Of a stretch of 5,521 nucleotides of DNA, positions 1 through 4,491 are shown in pieces. Every line of letters starts with the position of its first letter. Position 1 is the stretch's first letter. This DNA comes from Sulfuricella sp. (GTDB taxonomy: Bacteria > Pseudomonadota > Gammaproteobacteria > Burkholderiales > Sulfuricellaceae). The notes below the pieces were generated by a model. That model was not told the DNA's origin and searched no databases. It saw nothing but the letters and a program-made list of their open reading frames with translations. The translations under genes and the position numbers were made by a program. The stretch spans positions 1-5,521 of the forward strand of contig JAUYEK010000288.1 of assembly GCA_030691435.1 (NCBI GenBank), given 5' to 3'.

Positions 1-198
1 CGCGCAAGCGCAGCACGAAGTAGCGCCCGTCCCTCGGGGCGGGCGAGGATTGAAACGCTCTGGATTTTGGTCTGCCGCTTCTGATTTCCGGTAGCGCCCG
101 TCCCTCGGGGCGGGCGAGGATTGAAACTCTGTGTTGCGGTAATAAAACCGCACACTATGTGGTAGCGCCTGCCCCTCGGGGTGGGCGAGGATTGAAAC
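1..198 (+). CRISPR. CRISPR array, trailer-side end (3 repeats, 2 full spacers)
   Basis: Three 37-nt repeats lie at 20-56, 91-127 and 162-198. They are separated by two 34-nt spacers (57-90 and 128-161), and positions 1-19 are the end of another spacer, so the array continues to the left. Repeats 1 and 2 are identical. Each repeat begins GTAGCGCC and ends GAGGATTGAAAC, and its centre folds into an 8-bp stem (repeat bases 6-13 with 18-25) closed by a four-base CTCG loop. The 3' end ATTGAAAC is the usual 8-nt crRNA 5' handle, so the array is read on the + strand. The degenerate last repeat (three changes) also fits a leader on the left and a trailer here. The stem-forming repeat with this handle fits a type I or type III system; the exact subtype cannot be set without the cas genes, which are not in the window. 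Confidence 0.96.
162..198 (+). repeat. Degenerate terminal CRISPR repeat
   Basis: This copy differs from the two upstream repeats at repeat bases 9 (C to T), 11 (T to C) and 21 (C to T). All three changes fall in the stem and keep pairing: 9 becomes a U-G wobble with 22, 21 a G-U wobble with 10, and 11 turns a U-G wobble with 20 into C-G. A decayed last repeat at the leader-distal end is common in CRISPR arrays. Confidence 0.9.
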
Positions 199-268
199 CG
201 GGTTGAATTGTTCGAAGGCTCAACGGTAGAAATGTACAATGCCGCGAACGTCTATCTGGCCTCAAAAA

Positions 269-304
269 GTTGCGCCTACCTTTCGAGGTGGCAGGAACTG
301 AACC
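269..304 (+). repeat. Possible relic CRISPR repeat / stem-loop upstream of tsaB
   Basis: By eye this stretch aligns with the CRISPR repeat at about 25 of 37 positions if two one-base deletions and one insertion are allowed. It shares GCGCC at the left, TCG in the loop, and AGGA followed by TGAA at the right. It folds as a 7-bp hairpin (274-276 with 290-292 and 278-281 with 286-289, T277 bulged) closed by a TTCG tetraloop. It lies 70 nt after the last clear repeat, which does not match the 71-nt repeat-to-repeat period. A relic is plausible but not proven; an unrelated hairpin is the alternative. Confidence 0.4.
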
Positions 305-316
305 CATGGCGTAGGA

Positions 317-322
317 TATAAT
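317..322 (+). promoter_or_regulatory. Putative -10 box (TATAAT) of the tsaB operon
   Basis: A perfect TATAAT lies six bases before the ATG of tsaB at 329. No good -35 hexamer is seen 16-18 nt upstream (about 293-300 reads GGAACT-like), and there is no TG extension. If used, transcription would start at or within a base or two of the ATG, giving a leaderless or nearly leaderless mRNA. The only SD-like bases, AGGA at 313-316, are 12 nt from the ATG and would not be transcribed from this promoter. Confidence 0.55.
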
Positions 323-328
323 GTTTGC

Positions 329-1000
329 ATGAAAATCCTCGCTCTCGACACTTCTACCGAGCTTTGTTCCGTCGCCTTGTGGCTGGATGGCGAAATGCTC
401 GTGCGCGAGGAGCTGGCCGGACAGCGCCACTCCGAGCTGCTGCTGCCGATGGTGCAGGAATTGCTCTCTGAGGCGGGGTTGGATTTAAAGGTGCTGGATG
501 GCATCGCTTTTGGCGAGGGGCCAGGGTCCTTCACCGGCCTGCGCATCGGTTGCGGCGTGGCGCAGGGCTTGGCATTCGGCGCGAATTTGCCGGTGGCGGG
601 GGTGTGTACTCTGCTGGCGCTGGCCGAAGCTTCGGGTGCAGGCCGCGTGATCGCCTGCCTGGATGCGCGCATGGGCGAGGTTTACCATGGCGTGTATGAA
701 AAAATCGCAGGCGAGTGGCATACCGTGAATGCGCCCGGATTGAGTCCGCCGCAGCAGGCGCCGGACGTCGCAGGTGAACACTGGGTTGGCTGTGGTAATG
801 GCTTTGCGGCTCATGGCGAGATATTGCGCAGCCGTTATGCCGGGCAGCTTGTCGAAGTGATGCCCGATGTCTTGCCCCATGCGGCGAAGATCGTCGTGCT
901 GGGCGCCGCGCAGTTCAAAAGCGGCTTGGGCATGGATGCGGCTGAAGCTGCGCCGTTGTATATCCGTAATAAAGTCGCGTTGAAAACGAGCGAGCGATGA
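329..1000 (+). CDS. tsaB: tRNA t6A biosynthesis protein TsaB (YeaZ family)
   Basis: This 223-residue protein has the hallmarks of TsaB, the non-catalytic ASKHA-fold partner of TsaD. With TsaD and TsaE it transfers threonylcarbamoyl from threonylcarbamoyl-AMP (made by TsaC) to A37 of ANN-decoding tRNAs in the cytoplasm. Visible family motifs are LALDTST at residues 4-10, GQRHSELLLP at 31-40, GPGSFTGLRIG at 64-74 and LDARMGEVY at 111-119. The length is close to the family norm of about 230. The ATG is chosen because the conserved N-terminal strand begins at once and a TATAAT lies just upstream. It is first in a three-gene operon and its stop overlaps the rimI start (ATGA at 997-1000). tsaB-rimI adjacency is a common proteobacterial arrangement. 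Identification is firm; the leaderless start is inference. Confidence 0.96.
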   Translation: MKILALDTSTELCSVALWLDGEMLVREELAGQRHSELLLPMVQELLSEAGLDLKVLDGIAFGEGPGSFTGLRIGCGVAQGLAFGANLPVAGVCTLLALAEASGAGRVIACLDARMGEVYHGVYEKIAGEWHTVNAPGLSPPQQAPDVAGEHWVGCGNGFAAHGEILRSRYAGQLVEVMPDVLPHAAKIVVLGAAQFKSGLGMDAAEAAPLYIRNKVALKTSER

Positions 1001-1458
1001 GCGCCCAGTTGCAGGAAATTGTCTCTATCCGCCCCATGTGCCTGGAGGATGTCGAGGCGGTGGTTGCCATCGAATACGAGATTTATCCTTTTCCGTGGAC
1101 CTATGGCAACTTCCGCGACTCGCTCAATGCCGGTTACAGTTGCTGGGTGTACGAACTCAGCGGGTTCGTGATCGGCTACAGCGTGATGATGGTGGCCGTG
1201 GGCGAAGCGCATTTGCTCAACCTGGGTATTGCACCGGATTGGCAGGGCAGGGGGCTGGGACGGCGATTCCTTCACCAGTTGATCGATCGGGCGCGCGATT
1301 ATCATGCCGAAACCCTGTTGCTGGAGGTGCGTCCTTCCAATAATGCGGCGCGCCAACTATACCTGAGCACCGGTTTCTCGGAAATCGCCGTGCGCAAAAA
1401 ATACTACTCGGCCGAAGACGGGCGCGAGGATGCAGTTCTGATGGAGCTGTCGTTATGA
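997..1458 (+). CDS. rimI: Ribosomal protein S18-alanine N-acetyltransferase RimI
   Basis: This 153-residue GNAT-fold enzyme is expected to acetylate the N-terminal alanine of ribosomal protein S18 using acetyl-CoA. The acetyl-CoA pyrophosphate loop is visible as QGRGLG at residues 83-88. LLLEVRPSNNAARQLY follows, with E110 and Y122 spaced like the catalytic Glu and Tyr of Salmonella RimI (E103 and Y115), then the GF of motif B (126-127). The segment FPWTYGNFRDSL at 32-43 is also characteristic of RimI. The start overlaps the tsaB stop and there is no strong SD, so translational coupling is likely. The stop overlaps the next gene's start by ATGA at 1455-1458. Length is normal for RimI. A generic GNAT is the alternative, but motifs and the tsaB neighbour argue for RimI. 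Confidence 0.94.
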   Translation: MSAQLQEIVSIRPMCLEDVEAVVAIEYEIYPFPWTYGNFRDSLNAGYSCWVYELSGFVIGYSVMMVAVGEAHLLNLGIAPDWQGRGLGRRFLHQLIDRARDYHAETLLLEVRPSNNAARQLYLSTGFSEIAVRKKYYSAEDGREDAVLMELSL

Positions 1459-2135
1459 CGGGCAGGCGCGAGATCTATCTTCAGGAAATGGGATTGGGGC
1501 CGGTGTGGCGTGCTCGCGGGGTGCAGGCTGATGCGCCTGATCTGGTCGATGCAGGAGCCATGGATAGTGCCGAGCTTAAAGCCGCAGTGGCAGGTTGCAC
1601 CGCCTGCGAACTCCACAAAACCCGCACCCAGGCCGTATTCGGCGTCGGCGACGAAAATGCCGACTGGCTGTTTATCGGCGAGGCGCCCGGCGCGGAAGAG
1701 GATGCACAGGGAGAACCCTTCGTCGGCCAAGCCGGCAAGCTGCTCGACAATATGCTGAAAAGCATCGGACTGAAGCGGGGCGATAACGTGTATATCACCA
1801 ACGTGGTGAAGTCGCACCCGCCCAACAACCGCAACCCGCTCCCCAACGAGATCGCCGCCTGCATACCCTACCTGCGGCGCCAGATCGATCTGATCCAGCC
1901 GAAGCTGATCGTGACTCTGGGTAAAATCGCCTCCGAAGCGCTGCTCGGGCGCGAGGCGACAATCGCCAGCCTGCGCGGCAAGGTGCACGCCTACCAAGGC
2001 ATCCCGCTGATCGTGACCTATCATCCCGCTTATTTGCTGCGCACCCTGCAAGACAAGGCCAGGGCGTGGGAAGATTTGTGCCTGGCGAAACAGACCATGC
2101 AGGACTTGTGTTCCAAAGAACCGGCTACACTATAA
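1455..2135 (+). CDS. Family 4 (UDGa-type) uracil-DNA glycosylase
   Basis: This 226-residue protein belongs to the family 4 uracil-DNA glycosylases, often annotated as phage SPO1 DNA polymerase-related. They remove uracil arising from cytosine deamination and start base-excision repair. Motif 1 GEAPG is at residues 75-79, followed by EEDAQGEPFVGQAGKLLDNM, with F89 as the likely uracil-stacking residue. Motif 2 HPAYLLR is at 190-196. Family 4 enzymes carry a 4Fe-4S cluster on four cysteines. Here three are present (C48, C51, C136), but the expected third, in the usual KCRPP context, is S120 within KSHPPNNR. The N-terminal segment with YLQEMGLGPVW resembles the extension seen in betaproteobacterial homologues. 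GGAG at 1443-1446, 8 nt before the ATG, supports the start. It is the third gene of the tsaB-rimI operon. Confidence 0.92.
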   Translation: MTGRREIYLQEMGLGPVWRARGVQADAPDLVDAGAMDSAELKAAVAGCTACELHKTRTQAVFGVGDENADWLFIGEAPGAEEDAQGEPFVGQAGKLLDNMLKSIGLKRGDNVYITNVVKSHPPNNRNPLPNEIAACIPYLRRQIDLIQPKLIVTLGKIASEALLGREATIASLRGKVHAYQGIPLIVTYHPAYLLRTLQDKARAWEDLCLAKQTMQDLCSKEPATL

Positions 2136-2151
2136 GCAGTGTTGTTTACTC

Positions 2152-2157
2152 AGGAGG
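2152..2157 (+). promoter_or_regulatory. Strong Shine-Dalgarno that fixes the lemA start
   Basis: A perfect AGGAGG ends 5 nt before the ATG at 2163. It lies inside the reading frame if translation began at the in-frame GTG at 2139, so it argues for the ATG, which also places a clean lipoprotein signal at the N-terminus. Confidence 0.9.
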
Positions 2158-2162
2158 TCGTT

Positions 2163-2765
2163 ATGCGTAACTGGCTAGTATTTGTGTTGCTGCTGCTGTC
2201 CATGTCCTTGAGCGGCTGCGGCTACAACACGCTGCAATCCACCGACGAGCAGATCAAGGCGAGTTGGTCCGAGGTGCTCAACCAGTACCAGCGCCGGGCC
2301 GATCTGGTGCCCAACCTGGTGAATGTGGTCAAGGGCTATGCCGCGCACGAGAAAGAGGTGCTGACGCAGGTCACCGAGGCGCGCGCCAGGGTGGGTTCGA
2401 TTCAGGCGACCCCCGAGCTGATCAACGACGAGCAGGCTTTCGCCAAGTTCCAGCAGGTGCAGGCCCAGATGACCAGCGCGCTTTCGCGCCTGTTGGCGGT
2501 GTCGGAGCGTTACCCGCAGCTCAAGGCCGATGGCGTGTTCCGCGACTTGCAGGCGCAGCTCGAGGGCACGGAAAACCGCATCACCGTCGCGCGCAACCGC
2601 TATATCAAGGCGGTGCAGGAGTACAACGTGACGGTGCGCTCCTTCCCCAGCAATCTCACGGCGATGATGTTCGGCTTCAAGACCAAGCCCAACTTCAGCG
2701 TGGAAAATGAGAAAGAAATTTCCACCGCGCCCAAGGTGGATTTTGGTGCCGCGCCTGCCAAGTAA
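2163..2765 (+). CDS. lemA: LemA family lipoprotein
   Basis: This 200-residue protein has a type II signal peptide: MRN, a hydrophobic run at residues 4-16, and the lipobox LSGC with lipidated C19, so it should be membrane-anchored outside the cytoplasm. The mature part is typical LemA: an N-terminal helix with IKASWSEVLNQYQRRADLVP, then NLVNVVKGYAAHEKEVL, long amphipathic helices (AFAKFQQVQAQMTSALSRLL), a NRYIKAVQEYNVTVRSFPSN motif and a C-terminal FSVENEKEISTAPKVDF segment. The molecular function of LemA is not well defined. In many bacteria it sits beside TPM-domain genes, as here, suggesting a shared envelope role. It begins 27 nt after udg and could be co-transcribed with that operon or have its own promoter; none is clear. 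The ATG is preferred over the GTG at 2139 because of the AGGAGG. Confidence 0.95.
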   Translation: MRNWLVFVLLLLSMSLSGCGYNTLQSTDEQIKASWSEVLNQYQRRADLVPNLVNVVKGYAAHEKEVLTQVTEARARVGSIQATPELINDEQAFAKFQQVQAQMTSALSRLLAVSERYPQLKADGVFRDLQAQLEGTENRITVARNRYIKAVQEYNVTVRSFPSNLTAMMFGFKTKPNFSVENEKEISTAPKVDFGAAPAK

Positions 2766-2767
2766 GA

Positions 2768-2796
2768 GCTTGCCCGTGAATTATTCGCGGACAAGC
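2768..2796 (+). terminator. Stem-loop directly after lemA (possible weak terminator or mRNA 3'-end hairpin)
   Basis: Bases 2768-2780 pair with 2784-2796 to give a 13-position stem with one C-A mismatch and one T-G wobble, closed by the three-base loop TTA. It starts two bases past the lemA stop codon. No T-tract follows, so it is not a classical intrinsic terminator. It may partly terminate, or protect the lemA mRNA and lower expression of the TPM genes. Confidence 0.45.
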
Positions 2797-2826
2797 GCTA
2801 AGGGCGGGCTGAACAACTCCAACGCT

Positions 2827-2921
2827 CCCTCCCCCTTGATGGGGGAGGGCTGGGGAGAGGGTGGGAAATCAATGCGTTGCTACCCCTCTCCCCAACCCTC
2901 TCCCACAGGGGGAGAGGGGGC
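2827..2921. repeat. Inverted doublet of C/G-rich palindromic repeats (outer hairpins, facing tails)
   Basis: Two related units lie in opposite orientation. Unit A (2827-2865) opens with a perfect 9-bp hairpin, 2827-2835 with 2841-2849, then a TGGGGAGAGGG tail. Unit B (2882-2921) is the reverse complement pattern, with its 9-bp hairpin at 2896-2904 and 2910-2918. The tails 2851-2861 and 2884-2894 are a perfect 11-nt inverted repeat around a 22-nt loop holding ATG 2872. When translated, such repeats give SPLMGEGWGEG and PSPQPSPTGGEG peptides, which recur as spurious N-termini in many proteobacterial annotations. This is a dispersed intergenic repeat and not a gene of its own. Confidence 0.85.
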
Positions 2922-3780
2922 TTATCAGGGCTTCGCTAAACAACGGGCTTGGCTGACCAGCCTGATCGCCGTCCTGTGGCTGTTTTGCGCACCATGGGCG
3001 GCGGCGGAAGTGGCGGCGCCGCCCATCAAGGCGCGCGTCACCGACCTGACCGGGACCCTTCAGCCCGGCCAGCAGGCAGCGCTGGAGCAAACCCTGCAAG
3101 CCTTTGAAAACAGCAAAGGCAGCCAGCTCGCCGTTCTGATCGTTCCCACCACCCAGCCTGAAACCATCGAGCAATACGCCATCCGCGTGGCCGATGCCTG
3201 GAAGCTCGGGCGCAAGGGCGTAGACGATGGCGTGCTGCTCCTGGTCGCCAGGAACGACCGCAAGCTGCGCATCGAGGTGGGCTACGGCCTGGAAGGCGCG
3301 ATTCCCGATGCGGTGGCGAAGCGCATCGTCAGCGAAGTCATCGCGCCCCATTTCAAGCAGGAGGACTACTTCGGCGGCATCCGGGCCGGGGTCGATCGCA
3401 TTATCAGGGTGATCGAAGGCGAGCCATTGCCGGAGAAGAAACCGTCGCGGTCGAAAGACGGGGGCGGCTTCAGCGGCGATTGGCTGGCCATCGGTTTCGT
3501 GCTTGCAGTCGTTTTGGGTGGCGCGATGCGCGCCCTGCTCGGCCCGTTTGTCGGCGGGCTTGTTGCCGGTTCGGTCGCAGTTGTCGTCGCCTGGCTATTG
3601 TTCGCCTCGCTGGTGATGGCGCTGGTTGCCGGCTTGTTCGTTTTCATCTTTACTCTCCTCGGCCACCATGGTGGCGGGGGTTGGTCCAGCGGCGGCGGGG
3701 GCTGGTCGGGTGGAAGCGGTGGGGGCTTTAGCGGCGGAGGCGGCGGTTTTGGCGGAGGCGGAGCCTCGGGAAATTGGTGA
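2872..3780 (+). CDS. TPM-domain membrane protein with Gly-rich tail (YgcG/TLP18.3-like)
   Basis: This 302-residue protein carries a TPM domain at about residues 52-183. It includes VTDLTGTL (56-63), GSQLAVLIVPTT, VDDGVLLLVARNDRKLRIEVGYGLEGAIPD and YFGGIRAGVDRII. A signal peptide precedes it (hydrophobic core about 28-40, likely cleavage after AAA at 43-45). Two or three membrane segments follow at about 204-265, and then a Gly/Ser/Trp/Phe-rich tail ends in GGGGASGNW. Topology suggests an exported TPM domain anchored by the C-terminal helices. TPM proteins have been linked to phosphatase activity and photosystem II repair in plants; the bacterial role is uncertain. The start is a problem: 2872 is the only ATG, GTG or TTG between the repeat doublet and the signal core, and it lies inside the repeat, as do residues 3-17. 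An in-frame ATG at 2707 would overlap lemA by 59 nt and is less likely; a CTG start near 2956 cannot be excluded. Confidence 0.88.
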   Translation: MRCYPSPQPSPTGGEGAYQGFAKQRAWLTSLIAVLWLFCAPWAAAEVAAPPIKARVTDLTGTLQPGQQAALEQTLQAFENSKGSQLAVLIVPTTQPETIEQYAIRVADAWKLGRKGVDDGVLLLVARNDRKLRIEVGYGLEGAIPDAVAKRIVSEVIAPHFKQEDYFGGIRAGVDRIIRVIEGEPLPEKKPSRSKDGGGFSGDWLAIGFVLAVVLGGAMRALLGPFVGGLVAGSVAVVVAWLLFASLVMALVAGLFVFIFTLLGHHGGGGWSSGGGGWSGGSGGGFSGGGGGFGGGGASGNW

Positions 3781-3784
3781 AAAC

Positions 3785-4282
3785 ATGAACATCAGACGGC
3801 TTGCCAGGCATTTGTTGACTACCCCATGGCGGATCAGGCGGGTATTTCCTCGGCACACGATGCGAGCCATAGAAGCGGCGATCAGGGAATCCGAAACGGC
3901 CCATTACGGCGAGATTCGCTTCGCCGTCGAGGCGGCACTCGATCCCATGGCGCTGCTGCAGGGCCGCAGTGCCCGCGAGCGCGCCGTGGAGGTGTTTTCG
4001 CAGCTACGGGTGTGGGATACCGAGCGCAATAACGGCGTGCTGATTTATCTTCTGCTCGCCGACCGCCGCGTGGAAATTGTCGCCGACAGAGGCATCAATC
4101 GGGATGTCGGGCAGCCGGGCTGGGAAGCGATTTGCCGGGAGATGGAGCGTTCGTTCCGTCAGGAGCGTTTCGAGCAGGGCGTGGTGGAGGGGATTCGCGC
4201 AGTGGCCAGCCATCTGGTCAGGCATTATCCGGCGAGCGGGGCCAACGAGAACGAACTGCCGGACAAGCCGGTCATTCTGTAA
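3785..4282 (+). CDS. Small cytoplasmic TPM-domain protein
   Basis: This 165-residue protein is a second, divergent TPM-domain protein. Recognisable parts are TMRAIEAAIRESETAHYGEIRFAVE (about residues 24-49), then VFSQLRVWDTERNNGVLIYLLLADRRVEIVADRGI (about 70-105) and a helical FEQGVVEGIRAVASHLVRHYP near the C-terminus. No signal peptide or membrane helix is visible; the N-terminus is basic (NIRRLARHLL), so it is probably cytoplasmic or peripherally bound. It starts 4 nt after the first TPM gene, with GGTGA at 3776-3780 as a modest SD that includes the upstream stop codon, so the two are likely co-translated. The lemA, secreted TPM, cytoplasmic TPM order recurs in proteobacteria. Function is unknown; a role with LemA at the envelope is inference from context. 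A longer in-frame start at 3626 is rejected because it runs through the neighbour's Gly-rich coding region. Confidence 0.9.
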   Translation: MNIRRLARHLLTTPWRIRRVFPRHTMRAIEAAIRESETAHYGEIRFAVEAALDPMALLQGRSARERAVEVFSQLRVWDTERNNGVLIYLLLADRRVEIVADRGINRDVGQPGWEAICREMERSFRQERFEQGVVEGIRAVASHLVRHYPASGANENELPDKPVIL

Positions 4283-4317
4283 AATTCAACCCAGATTGTC
4301 CATTGGAATGCACGTGC

Positions 4318-4466
4318 ATGTAGGAGCGCCGCCCCCGGCGCGAATGCGACCGCAAATCGCGGCCAACTCCCATCCCCATCCTAACCTTCCCCTTGAAGGG
4401 GAAGGGACGATCGCCCTCTCCCCCTTTGGGGGAGAGTTGGAGAGAGGGCTGGCGCCGCTCCTACAT
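4318..4466. repeat. Composite palindromic element between convergent genes
   Basis: The ends 4318-4333 and 4451-4466 are inverted repeats matching at 15 of 16 positions (ATGTAGGAGCG and the complement of its partner). This TGTAGGAGCG type is a known style of dispersed repeat in proteobacteria. Inside the left end is a second imperfect palindrome, CGCGA at 4339-4343 against TCGCG at 4357-4361. The interior holds an inverted doublet of the C/G-rich family seen upstream of the first TPM gene: one hairpin at 4385-4392 with 4398-4405, another at 4416-4424 with 4428-4436 (9 bp, TTT loop). No open reading frame of substance or T-tract is seen. The gap 4283-4491 otherwise holds nothing I can identify. 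The structure may end or stabilise both converging transcripts. Confidence 0.8.
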
Positions 4467-4491
4467 CCATCTGATGCAACGGGGCTACCTG

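Noticed and set aside
1404..2051. - strand open frame of 215 codons opposite the uracil-DNA glycosylase
   Set aside because: The + strand has firm family motifs and operon-like ATGA overlaps; the antisense translation has no recognisable motif.
2139..2162. GTG start for lemA, eight codons upstream
   Set aside because: A perfect AGGAGG lies inside that extension at the right distance from the ATG at 2163, and the lipoprotein signal begins cleanly at the ATG.
2707..2871. Upstream ATG (2707) as start of the TPM protein
   Set aside because: It would overlap lemA by 59 nt and translate the post-lemA hairpin and repeat unit A before the signal peptide, which is not credible for an exported protein.
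3661..3777. Possible frameshift or misassembly in the Gly-rich stretch
   Set aside because: Gly-rich tails ending in a motif like GGGGASGNW are normal for this TPM family, and the frame stays open to a sensible stop 4 nt before the next gene.
3626..3784. N-terminal extension of the small TPM protein
   Set aside because: It runs in another frame through the membrane and Gly-rich coding region of the upstream gene; the ATG at 3785 has a modest SD and gives a normal-sized protein.
4416..4436. Classical Rho-independent terminator for the TPM operon
   Set aside because: The hairpin is strong, but no T-tract follows on either strand; it is better described as part of a palindromic repeat, though it may still affect 3' ends.
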